Shown piece after piece: positions 1 through 6,653 of a stretch of 10,012 nt of DNA (its first letter is position 1; each line of letters opens with the position of its first letter). The notes beneath the pieces are model-generated. The model saw only the letters and a program-made list of their open reading frames with translations. It was not told where the DNA came from and did no database searches. Source of the DNA: CAWVWF01 sp963933885 (GTDB taxonomy: Bacteria; Bacteroidota; Bacteroidia; Flavobacteriales_C; GCA-002722245); contig CAWVWF010000131.1 in assembly GCA_963933885.1 (NCBI GenBank), positions 1 to 10,012 on the forward strand. Reading direction: 5' to 3'. Both the position numbers and the translations under genes were made by a program.

Positions 1-381
1 CACTTGATATAAGAGACTTGATTCATAGATATAACCGATAACTGGGTGAATTCTCTTTTGCGGAAACAGAGTGAATACCCCCCTTGTTAGTATGTCATTT
101 TCAAGTTGACGACCATTTGTTTTATGGTATATATAGTTTCCAATTAAAGCAATCTCGAAAGCTTTTTTAGTCAAAGTTGTTTGCAGAGATAATGGAATCA
201 TAAGCTGATCAAGTCTGCCTTTTGACATTCTCATAGATGCATTGAATTTATAGTTGAAACTCAATGAGTCTTTAGCCTTAATTTGATCAGATTGTGAGAA
301 TCCAAAATTAGAAGTGAATATCAGAATAACCAGAAGCATTCCTGTCAGAATGTTTCTGGTTATTGTCTTTTCTATTTTCAT
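1..381 (-). CDS. Secreted DUF481-like outer-membrane protein (C-terminus off the left edge)
   Basis: The reading frame is open from the left window edge and encodes 127 visible residues from the chosen ATG. The N-terminus looks like a signal peptide: basic MKIEKTITRN, a hydrophobic stretch (GMLLVILIFTSNFG), then FSQ before SDQ, a typical Bacteroidota cleavage context. The mature part alternates polar and hydrophobic residues with many aromatics (FNYKFNASM, IGNYIYHKTNGRQLEND, FPQKRIHPVIGYIYESSLLYQ), as in beta-barrel proteins; the order of these segments resembles the DUF481 (YdiY-like) family. An in-frame ATG at 421-423 would add 14 residues (MEFLSQQQFKDLSY), but that would bury the signal peptide, so the internal start is preferred. 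The gene lies about 80 bases after the DUF2798 gene on the same strand (about 40 bases if the upstream ATG is used) and could be its operon partner. Export is well supported; the family assignment is tentative because the protein is incomplete. Confidence 0.6.
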   Translation of the reverse strand, partial: MKIEKTITRNILTGMLLVILIFTSNFGFSQSDQIKAKDSLSFNYKFNASMRMSKGRLDQLMIPLSLQTTLTKKAFEIALIGNYIYHKTNGRQLENDILTRGVFTLFPQKRIHPVIGYIYESSLLYQV

Positions 382-463
382 ATACGAAAGGTCTTTAAAT
401 TGTTGTTGGGATAGAAATTCCATTTTGTGTATTTATCTCTTTGCCTATAACGTCCATCTGCTT

Positions 464-694
464 TTACTTCACAGTGAAATATTTATGAATTGCCTTTTGA
501 ATGAGCGGAATTCCAACTATACCAGCTGGTAACCCAATCAATATCCCAACACCAATGCTTTTCAACCATGCAAACATAAATCCAGGGAAGAACCCATTGT
601 TAATCAACATCATAAAAAAGGACATTACAACAGACATCAAAACAACGATAGCTACTCCTTCTATTAATCCATATACTTTCTTACTTACTTTCAT
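464..694 (-). CDS. DUF2798 family small membrane protein
   Basis: This 76-residue protein has two hydrophobic helices, roughly residues 10-32 (LIEGVAIVVLMSVVMSFFMM) and 42-66 (AWLKSIGVGILIGLPAGIVG), joined by a short loop INNGFFPGF. The pattern MSxxMSxxMxxxN-G, then F-xx-WL, then GxxIxxPxGIxxxPxxQK, matches the DUF2798 family of two-helix inner-membrane proteins, whose function is not known. The basic N-terminus and C-terminal IQKAIHKYFTVK suggest both ends are cytoplasmic. The start codon is only 4 bases after the stop codon of the Rieske-ThDP gene, so the two are almost certainly co-transcribed. An opposite-strand frame over the same bases is a shadow. Confidence 0.8.
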   Translation of the reverse strand: MKVSKKVYGLIEGVAIVVLMSVVMSFFMMLINNGFFPGFMFAWLKSIGVGILIGLPAGIVGIPLIQKAIHKYFTVK

Positions 695-698
695 ATTT

Positions 699-2642
699 CT
701 ATAATTTATCAGGATCAGTTATTATTTCTAATAATACAGGTCCTTCAGTTTGAAATAATTCCTTCATTTTATCTTCAACTTCTGCGTTGTTTTCTGCTCT
801 TAATCCTGTCATTCCACATGATTGAGCAAAGTCACTAAAATTAGGATTTGATAAATCAGTTTTCCATACATCAAACTCTCCAGATCTTTGTTCCTTACTA
901 ATTTTCGCCAGTTGGTTATTATTCATAATAATCAATTTGACTGGAATACTGTATTGCACTAATGTTGTTAGCTCTGCCATGTACTGACCGAAACCTCCGT
1001 CACCAGCAACTGCAACTATAGGCAACTGTCCTTTAGTAGCGGCCCAAGCACCTATTGATGCTGGTAATGCAAATCCTATTGAACCTAGGTAACCTGATAA
1101 TAGAAAACGATGATCTTGACTTTCAAAATAGCGACCAAAACTGTAAGCATTATTCCCTACATCTACACACATAACCCCTTTCTCTGGAACCTGTTTGTTT
1201 AGCTCAAGAAAAATTTTTGAGGGTGTTGCGTTATCTGATACTTCATTTGCTCTATTTTCTTTTTCTTTTCTCCAATCAGACCATCTTGACTTAATTTCCT
1301 TTTCTGGTTGTTGGGCGCTTACGCTAGTATCTAATGTTTCATTTAAGAGAGATGCAGTAGTTTCTATATCTCCTAAAACACGTACCGATATCGTATTAAA
1401 TTTAGCTAGAGCCAATGGATCATGATCTACTTGTATTGTAGGAATACTTTCTGAAATACCCGTGTGACGTGCAAAAGAAGCACCAAATACAATAAGTAAA
1501 TCGGCAGAACTCATGAAATGTGCGGCAACGGGAGTACCACTTTTACCCAATACACCACAAGCCAGTGGATGAGAATCAGCAACAGCTCCTTTCGCTTTAA
1601 AAGTGGTCATTATTGGTGCGCCTATCTTTTCTGCAAAATTTAATATTTCTTGAGTAGCATTTCGAGCACCATGACCTATAATAATTGTTGGTTTCTTTGC
1701 TTTTTTTATTAATGAGTTAGCTTTATTTAATTCTTCTTTTGGAGGAGATATAGCCAGGTTAGGCATTCTTCCTTCACTATTAGAAGCTATCGAATTATTG
1801 GCAGGAAGTACCTGTACTTCATCAGGAAATGTTAGGTGCGAAACACCTTTATTAAGTGTAGCGTGTTTTATAGATAAACCTATTAACTCAGCATGCGGAC
1901 TATCTGCTTGTACTCTATGATTAAAATCGGCTACAGAACTAAAGGCGGAGACTAAATCTACTTCCTGAAAATTACCTGTACCTACAACCTGAGTAGCCAC
2001 TTGTCCTGTAAGAGCCAGCAATGGTGCTCTATCAACTTTGGCGTCCCACATACCTGTAAATAAATTAGTTGCTCCCGGCCCTGCAATAGTTAAGCAGGCA
2101 GCTGGTGTTCCTTTGAGCTTTCCATAAGCGGAAGCAGCAAAAGCGGCAGCTCCTTCGTGTCTTATTCCTATGAATTTCAGATTGCCCTTTTCCTCCTGTA
2201 AACGCATAGCGTCAGCCAAGCCCAAATTAGAGTGACCTACCATTCCAAAAACAGTATCAACCCCCCAATTCACCATTGTTTCAACCATCACATCAGAAAT
2301 AGTCGCTTCATGAATAGTCTCTTCTTCCACTTCTACATAAACTCCATCCTCTTTGACTTCTAATTTATAGGCCTGAACCTTGTCATCAAATCCTTCTGGA
2401 GACTTTCCTGTACAGGTATGAAATTCATAACCATGCCAAGGACATTTTATGAAACCATTCTCTATCGTCCCTTCATTTAAAGGGCCTCCCATATGAGGAC
2501 AAGCGTTGTCTACGGCTCCTATTTCTCCTTTCACTTTAGAAACAGCTAATGTTTTCTTACCTGCTTGTACTTTTAAGATTTTCCCTTCTTCAATAGATTC
2601 AGGGTTGTCTAATATCTTATACCAATTTTTCTTTATAGCCAT
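699..2642 (-). CDS. Rieske [2Fe-2S] domain fused to a ThDP-dependent 2-oxoacid enzyme (pyruvate oxidase / acetolactate synthase superfamily)
   Basis: This is a 647-residue fusion. Residues 1-108 form a Rieske ferredoxin domain: the cluster ligands are visible as CPH (Cys48, His50) and CPWH (Cys67, His70), with the usual G-F-I-K-C-P-W-H-G-Y-E-F context. From about residue 112 the chain is a complete ThDP enzyme. The N-terminal Pyr domain carries the catalytic glutamate in RHEGAAAF (Glu163), followed by TIAGPGATNL. A central TPP_enzyme_M-like domain spans about 305-440 (KPTIIIGHGARNA). The C-terminal PP domain has the ThDP/Mg motif GDGGF (547-551) with NNN at about 574-576. The ThDP portion (about 535 residues) resembles pyruvate oxidases and acetolactate synthases. 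It ends soon after EIITDPDKL, so the lipid-binding C-terminal helix of E. coli PoxB is absent. The likely role is cytoplasmic decarboxylation, perhaps oxidative, of pyruvate or another 2-oxoacid, with electrons passed through the Rieske cluster; substrate and acceptor are inference. The start is set by ATG directly before MAIKKNWYKI, where the Rieske fold begins. Confidence 0.88.
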   Translation of the reverse strand: MAIKKNWYKILDNPESIEEGKILKVQAGKKTLAVSKVKGEIGAVDNACPHMGGPLNEGTIENGFIKCPWHGYEFHTCTGKSPEGFDDKVQAYKLEVKEDGVYVEVEEETIHEATISDVMVETMVNWGVDTVFGMVGHSNLGLADAMRLQEEKGNLKFIGIRHEGAAAFAASAYGKLKGTPAACLTIAGPGATNLFTGMWDAKVDRAPLLALTGQVATQVVGTGNFQEVDLVSAFSSVADFNHRVQADSPHAELIGLSIKHATLNKGVSHLTFPDEVQVLPANNSIASNSEGRMPNLAISPPKEELNKANSLIKKAKKPTIIIGHGARNATQEILNFAEKIGAPIMTTFKAKGAVADSHPLACGVLGKSGTPVAAHFMSSADLLIVFGASFARHTGISESIPTIQVDHDPLALAKFNTISVRVLGDIETTASLLNETLDTSVSAQQPEKEIKSRWSDWRKEKENRANEVSDNATPSKIFLELNKQVPEKGVMCVDVGNNAYSFGRYFESQDHRFLLSGYLGSIGFALPASIGAWAATKGQLPIVAVAGDGGFGQYMAELTTLVQYSIPVKLIIMNNNQLAKISKEQRSGEFDVWKTDLSNPNFSDFAQSCGMTGLRAENNAEVEDKMKELFQTEGPVLLEIITDPDKL

Positions 2643-2734
2643 TGATTTTATTTTCTAATTAAACGAGCTTTAGTAGTCGTGAATAGGGTGAAACAGAAGG
2701 GTTCCATCGGTTGATTAAAATTTAATGCACAACA

Positions 2735-2768
2735 AATAACCCGATGAGCTAAATTTCATAGGGTTATT
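2735..2768 (-). terminator. Hairpin downstream of the CDGSH gene, possible terminator or processing site
   Basis: AATAACCC (2735-2742) pairs perfectly with GGGTTATT (2761-2768); inside it, after one mismatch, ATGA (2744-2747) pairs with TCAT (2756-2759), leaving an 8-base loop. The hairpin sits between the stop codon of the CDGSH gene and the start of the Rieske-ThDP gene. No strong T-run follows on the minus strand, so it may be an attenuator or RNA-stabilising stem rather than a classic intrinsic terminator. Confidence 0.4.
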
Positions 2769-2795
2769 CGTTCCATATCATAAGTTGATATATAG

Positions 2796-3035
2796 CTACA
2801 GGCTCATATGAGATCCATCACAATATGGAGGGTTCTTCGTTAGCTTGCACATACACATCGCTGCTGTTTTACTTTCTTCTGCTTTAAATACATTTGGAGT
2901 AAACTCACTTCCCGCATGTGCACCATTACACCAAGGCTGATTGTCTGATTTTCCGCATGCACACCATGCGTAAGTTTTCCCTTCTTCTAATTGCTCCATT
3001 CGCGGTGTATTCCCCGCTACATTTGCTTTGCTCAT
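2796..3035 (-). CDS. Tandem CDGSH-type iron-sulfur protein
   Basis: This 79-residue protein has two CDGSH-type [2Fe-2S] sites. The first is CACGKSDNQPWCNGAH, roughly residues 25-40; the second is CMCKLTKNPPYCDGSH, roughly residues 61-76. Each has the Cys-X-Cys ... Cys-X-X-X-His ligand set of the mitoNEET/zf-CDGSH family (three cysteines and one histidine per cluster). There is no membrane anchor, so it should be a soluble cytoplasmic protein, and the two motifs on one chain recall the MiNT/CISD3-like tandem type. Such proteins take part in cluster or electron transfer; no specific partner can be named. It lies between a Crp/Fnr regulator gene and a second [2Fe-2S] protein, pointing to a shared redox theme. 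The ATG opens MSKANVAGNTPRMEQL; the later Met13 is possible but less likely. Confidence 0.9.
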   Translation of the reverse strand: MSKANVAGNTPRMEQLEEGKTYAWCACGKSDNQPWCNGAHAGSEFTPNVFKAEESKTAAMCMCKLTKNPPYCDGSHMSL

Positions 3036-3098
3036 AATTTCTGAATTTTAATTATGATAAAACTAATGGTTAATTAATCCCTATGCATTCATGTAGAT

Positions 3099-3119
3099 TA
3101 ACAAATCAAAGAATTGTTA
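3099..3119. promoter_or_regulatory. Inverted repeat TAACAA-N9-TTGTTA, candidate regulator site
   Basis: TAACAA (3099-3104) and TTGTTA (3114-3119) form a perfect 6+6 inverted repeat. It overlaps the stop codon of the Crp/Fnr gene and lies about 65-85 bases before the CDGSH start codon, a spacing suitable for an activator site. That the neighbouring Crp/Fnr protein binds here is only a guess; the region is AT-rich and short palindromes are common by chance. Confidence 0.2.
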
Positions 3120-3656
3120 TTTTTTTCTAGAAATTTCTCCTCTAATAGTACTTAAGGCTTGTGGAGTAATACCTAAATATGATGCAATCATTCGTTGAGG
3201 AACTCTATTAGGTATTTTTGGGTATGTTTCTAAAAATGATTCGTAACGGTCTTTTGCCGAAGCACTGATTAACATGATTACTCTTCTTTGCAACACAGCA
3301 ACACGTCTTGATAAAAGGGTTTCATTTTTTTTTATCTGATCAAAACCTCGATCAGGTTTATGCAATAAGCCTCTATCCAAAATAATTACTTCTGAATCTT
3401 CAATGCAATCAATAAAAAGTTTAGCTGGTTGTTTAAACTCCTGAGATTCAATATCGGCAATTACCCAACCTTCAGGAGCAAACATAAAAATGTGTTCTTT
3501 TCCCTTATCATCAATAGTATAGCTTCTTAATAATCCTTTTTTAACAAAGAAGGCTTTTGAGCAATTCTCTTCAGCTCTCTGTAGGATTTCTCCTTTATTG
3601 AATCGTGAGGTATTCTTTTCTGAGTCGAGATTTAATATTTCGTTAATGTTTTCCAT
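3117..3656 (-). CDS. Crp/Fnr family transcriptional regulator
   Basis: This 179-residue protein has an N-terminal cyclic-nucleotide-binding-like beta-roll (about 15-95; FNKGEILQRAEENCSKAFFVKKGLLRSYTIDDKGKE, split here only for description), a long dimerisation helix (about 108-135) and a C-terminal winged helix-turn-helix around residues 152-175 (RVPQRMIASYLGITPQALS). ASYLGITPQALSTIRGEI is characteristic of short Bacteroidota Crp/Fnr proteins. The cAMP-contact motif RxxGELAL of E. coli Crp is missing and there is no FNR-type N-terminal cysteine cluster, so the signal it senses cannot be told. It precedes the CDGSH and Rieske-ThDP genes on the same strand with an 81-base gap to the CDGSH gene, so it probably controls one or both. 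The next upstream gene (tolC-like) is about 270 bases away and belongs to another unit. Confidence 0.88.
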   Translation of the reverse strand: MENINEILNLDSEKNTSRFNKGEILQRAEENCSKAFFVKKGLLRSYTIDDKGKEHIFMFAPEGWVIADIESQEFKQPAKLFIDCIEDSEVIILDRGLLHKPDRGFDQIKKNETLLSRRVAVLQRRVIMLISASAKDRYESFLETYPKIPNRVPQRMIASYLGITPQALSTIRGEISRKK

Positions 3657-3823
3657 TTTTTAATACCTGCCAATGTTTGTGTAAATATCACCAGTAGAAT
3701 TTATAAATCACTATTAATCTAATTCTTATTTTTAGGAGTGTTGTTAATGAGTTCATTATCTCACTGCAAATAGTTCGATATTTGATACCTTAACTATTAA
3801 GTTATAATTGATAAATCTTCAAT

Positions 3824-3856
3824 AAAAAAGTTCGACTTCTCTCCCGCCGACTCCAC
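3824..3856 (+). repeat. 33-bp direct repeat, copy 1 (tmRNA 3'-end-like)
   Basis: The 33 bases begin AAAAAAGTTCGACTTC and end CTCCCGCCGACTCCAC, and are identical to 9530-9562 in the same orientation. The 3' part resembles the end of tmRNA: E. coli ssrA, as I recall it, ends CTCCCGCCAGCTCCACCA, and TTCGACT looks like a T-loop. Five extra bases (TCTCT) between T-loop and CCCGC, and the absence of any upstream RNA body, mean it is not a functional tRNA or tmRNA. It lies between the end of the exporter operon and the Crp/Fnr gene and is followed 6 bases later by a hairpin terminator. The rest of the gap, 3657-3823, shows no gene. Confidence 0.85.
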
Positions 3857-3862
3857 TACAAG

Positions 3863-3901
3863 AGACTCATCTGAATTATCAGATGAGTCTTCTATGTTTT
3901 T
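3863..3901 (+). terminator. Strong hairpin terminator after repeat copy 1
   Basis: A perfect 12-bp stem pairs AGACTCATCTGA (3863-3874) with TCAGATGAGTCT (3879-3890), closed by an ATTA tetraloop. On the plus strand it is followed by TCTATGTTTTTA, a T-rich tail; on the minus strand no T-run follows. It is 24 bases beyond the stop codon of the tolC-like gene, so the stem could also mark the end of the exporter mRNA, although the tail favours plus-strand termination. Plus-strand termination implies a transcript from the repeat side, for which no gene is visible. Confidence 0.65.
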
Positions 3902-3924
3902 AGCCTAACATCTTATATGAATTT

Positions 3925-5304
3925 TTAGTTTATCATCAAATCAAAAAGTAAATTACTTTTGAGAGTATTACTTTCGTTTTGAAATTTAATAAGTTCAATT
4001 CTAGATTTCAACCAAGTGTTTTCTCTATAGTTCATTAAGAAGACAGAACTTTCTCCCATTTTAAAAAGGCTTTTCTCAGCACTATATAAAGCCTCTGTAT
4101 TTAAAGCCAATTGCTCACTTATTGCTAATTGTTTTAACACCCGATAGTAATTATTCACGGATGATTTCACTTTGTATTTAACCTGCGCTAATTTTAAATC
4201 ATTTTTTCGTTCCTGATCTTGTAATTTTAGCTTAGCAAGCTGCACTCCTCCTCTTTCTTTTCTTGTGAAAATTGGATAGGAAAAGTCAATTCCCCAATTA
4301 TAATTCTCTATGGAGTAATTAGGAAAAGGATTATCATTAACTGGCTGACTTAAAGCGTTATATTTTAAAGTCAACTGAGGTTTAAGCTGTTCTCTCTTCA
4401 TTCTCAAATCAACTCTTTTCTCTTTAATTTTTAAATCATTAATTTTTAAGGATGGGTGATTAGTAATTAACGAATCAAGCTGCACATCTTGAAAAGTGAC
4501 TATATTACTTATAATATTTTCAGGAATAGCATTACTAATTTCAAGAGGAACAAACCCATCCGACCACAAATAATTTTCTAGATTCAACTCAGCGTTCTTA
4601 TAGTAATTCTCAACTTTCAATAAAGAAAGCTCCCATTTTTGAACAACAATAGAAGCTTCTACTGTATCTACAGATGGTTTTTCACCAAAAACTACAGCAT
4701 CCTTAACAGCAGAAAGTCGTTGATTTGCATTTTCATAAGCTAACTCATAGACACTAAGTTCTTGATATGCTTGTTGCCACTTCCAGTAAGCAATAGAAGC
4801 ATTACGCTTTAAGTCGTTTAACATAACAACTCTTTGTAGTTCTGTACTAGATTTAAATAAATGTGCTTTTTTCAAAGTTGCCCTACGCTTGTCAATTAAT
4901 AAACCTTTACCTACTTCCAATTTTAGCCCTGCATACCAAAGCCCATTTGAAGGTGCTTTCATATCAGGATTTAAGTAAAAACCTTCATTCATAACATAAC
5001 CTGTTTCGGCCGTTAACCCAAACCAAGAAGGAATCTTTAATGCTCCATTTAAACGACTGTAATATTGTTTATCGTCATAGTATTTTTGAGTTAAATCCCC
5101 TACCACTTTTGGATCAAAGCCTCCTCTTGCTTTTGTTAAATTCGACTTACCAAATTCTTGTACAATACTTGCATTTTGAGCATATGGGTGATTTACCATG
5201 ACCTGCTGTATAAAAGAATCATATTTAAATACTTTTAAACTATCATTTGCAAAACCAGAACTAGCAACTCCTAAAAAGACTAAAAGAAAAGTTATTATTT
5301 TCAT
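3925..5304 (-). CDS. TolC family outer-membrane efflux protein
   Basis: This 459-residue protein starts with a signal peptide (MKIITFLLVFLGVASSGFA, cleavage before ND) and is followed by two outer-membrane-efflux (OEP) repeats, about residues 30-240 and 270-455. The OEP pattern shows long amphipathic helices rich in Lys/Glu/Leu/Asn (for example NDLKIKEKRVDLRMKREQLK and YKVKSSVNNYYRVLKQL) around beta-strand segments ending with SYP-like aromatics (WGIDFSYPIF). Length and layout fit TolC-type trimeric channels crossing the outer membrane and periplasm. Its ATG overlaps the HlyD-type gene stop by 4 bases (ATGA, 5301-5304), so it is translationally coupled and should be the outer-membrane partner of the adaptor and ABC protein encoded just upstream. 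The substrate is unknown. Confidence 0.9.
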   Translation of the reverse strand: MKIITFLLVFLGVASSGFANDSLKVFKYDSFIQQVMVNHPYAQNASIVQEFGKSNLTKARGGFDPKVVGDLTQKYYDDKQYYSRLNGALKIPSWFGLTAETGYVMNEGFYLNPDMKAPSNGLWYAGLKLEVGKGLLIDKRRATLKKAHLFKSSTELQRVVMLNDLKRNASIAYWKWQQAYQELSVYELAYENANQRLSAVKDAVVFGEKPSVDTVEASIVVQKWELSLLKVENYYKNAELNLENYLWSDGFVPLEISNAIPENIISNIVTFQDVQLDSLITNHPSLKINDLKIKEKRVDLRMKREQLKPQLTLKYNALSQPVNDNPFPNYSIENYNWGIDFSYPIFTRKERGGVQLAKLKLQDQERKNDLKLAQVKYKVKSSVNNYYRVLKQLAISEQLALNTEALYSAEKSLFKMGESSVFLMNYRENTWLKSRIELIKFQNESNTLKSNLLFDLMIN

Positions 5305-6650
5305 TTTTTTTCAACTTTAGAATTCGAAATAACTTTATAAAACTCAGGTGGAAATCCATTTATTTTCCTCCATAGCTCATACCATATCTGCACATTATTC
5401 AACAGAACCATCGCTTTAGAACCACCACCTACTCTAATGTCTTTTGGCCAATTATGATCCGAAGTATCCGGTTCAACCAAAACTCTATACTTTCCATTCT
5501 GACTGATAAAATGATCAATAGCATATATTCTCCCTCCATAAGTTCCATAACTTGAACCCGGCCATCCCGAAAATACAATTGCAGGCCAACCATCAAACTG
5601 AAGTCTTACTTCCTCTCCTGCATTTATTAAAGGAAGATCAATCGGATCTACATAAATCTCTACTGATAAATCATAATCACTAGGCATAAAGGTCAATATT
5701 GACTCTCCTGCTTTAACTGTTTCACCTATTCCATAAACAAGAAGCTTTGTTACATAACCATCCTGTGGAGCAGTTATAACATAGAACCCTTGTCTAGCTA
5801 TATAGTTTGAATACTTATTTTCTAATGAATTAACAGAAGACTCTGTATCAAACTTCTTAGATTCAGTAGTGAATTTATCAGACGAAGCCTTTGCATAGTT
5901 TGACTCGAATTTAGCTTCAATACTATTCAGTTCAATTTTTAAGTTGAGCAATTCATTTTTAGTATTTAACCATTTATTCTTTGCCTCTAATTGTTTTGCC
6001 TGACTTTGTTGCGCTTTATTTCTTCGCTTTTCAAGATCGGCAAGAGACTTCAATCCCTTATCATAAAGACTATCCATTCGTTGAAGTTGGAAGGTCGCAA
6101 TCGCTTTATCTAGCTTTGCCGCTTCATACTTAATACTATCATTTTGAATCTTCAATACAGTTTGGATAATCTTATTCTTAGCTTTTTCACTAAAAAAGAT
6201 ACGTTGACGAATTAGTGCCTCCAATTGAGAATTTTGCGCTTCAATTTTTCCGGAATATGAATTAACTGATTTTTTCTTAAGTGAAAGTTGATTCCCCGTT
6301 CGTTCTAAAAGTTTCTTATCGAAATAAGCATCCTTAATTTCTGAAACAATAAGAATTGTATCCCCTTTCTTCACAAAGTCACCCTCCTTAACTTTCCACT
6401 TATCTATCCTTCCAGATATGATAGAATGTATTTTTTGAGGTCGGTGCTCAGGGTTTATTGTTGTGATAACACCATTAGTTCGAATGTTCTGCGTCCATGG
6501 CAAAAGCATTACTACAAGTAATAATATAACACTCCATTTCACAATTGTCAAAGTCACTTTTTGAGTTTTCTTCGACTCAACTAATCTCAATGCCGAAAAT
6601 GATTTCGGGTTAAACTTAGATGGTAAATTATTGTTAGATATATTCAGCAT
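5301..6650 (-). CDS. HlyD-type periplasmic adaptor (membrane fusion) protein
   Basis: This 449-residue protein has a cytoplasmic N-tail, one membrane helix at about 33-52 (LTIVKWSVILLLVVMLLPW), then a lipoyl-like half (60-105; IISGRIDKWKVKEGDFVKKG). Next comes a long coiled coil of about 175 residues (110-285) rich in K, E, Q, L and A, the second lipoyl half (288-322; VITAPQDGYVTKLLVYGIGETVKAG) and a beta-barrel domain (325-418). The two lipoyl halves flanking a helical hairpin are diagnostic of HlyD/EmrA-type adaptors that bridge an inner-membrane transporter to TolC; the long hairpin fits contact with the TolC periplasmic end. The gene starts 3 bases after the ABC gene stop and overlaps the tolC-like start by 4 bases. 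The membrane helix and hairpin resemble type I secretion adaptors more than short RND adaptors. Confidence 0.92.
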   Translation of the reverse strand: MLNISNNNLPSKFNPKSFSALRLVESKKTQKVTLTIVKWSVILLLVVMLLPWTQNIRTNGVITTINPEHRPQKIHSIISGRIDKWKVKEGDFVKKGDTILIVSEIKDAYFDKKLLERTGNQLSLKKKSVNSYSGKIEAQNSQLEALIRQRIFFSEKAKNKIIQTVLKIQNDSIKYEAAKLDKAIATFQLQRMDSLYDKGLKSLADLEKRRNKAQQSQAKQLEAKNKWLNTKNELLNLKIELNSIEAKFESNYAKASSDKFTTESKKFDTESSVNSLENKYSNYIARQGFYVITAPQDGYVTKLLVYGIGETVKAGESILTFMPSDYDLSVEIYVDPIDLPLINAGEEVRLQFDGWPAIVFSGWPGSSYGTYGGRIYAIDHFISQNGKYRVLVEPDTSDHNWPKDIRVGGGSKAMVLLNNVQIWYELWRKINGFPPEFYKVISNSKVEKK

Positions 6651-6653
6651 AAC

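Noticed and set aside
314..704. Plus-strand open frames at 314-532 and 501-704
   Set aside because: They are antisense to the DUF481-like and DUF2798 genes; the minus-strand frames have clear signal-peptide, membrane-helix and family features while these do not.
1195..1425. Plus-strand 76-codon open frame
   Set aside because: It lies wholly inside the Rieske-ThDP gene on the opposite strand, whose motifs are intact throughout.
699..2642. Classical PoxB pyruvate:quinone oxidoreductase name
   Set aside because: The C-terminal membrane-binding helix is missing and a Rieske domain is added, so substrate and electron acceptor cannot be assumed.
3824..3856. Functional tRNA or tmRNA gene
   Set aside because: Only a T-loop and acceptor-like 3' end is present, with five extra bases and no upstream cloverleaf or tmRNA body in either copy; the 350-400 bases upstream are protein-coding.
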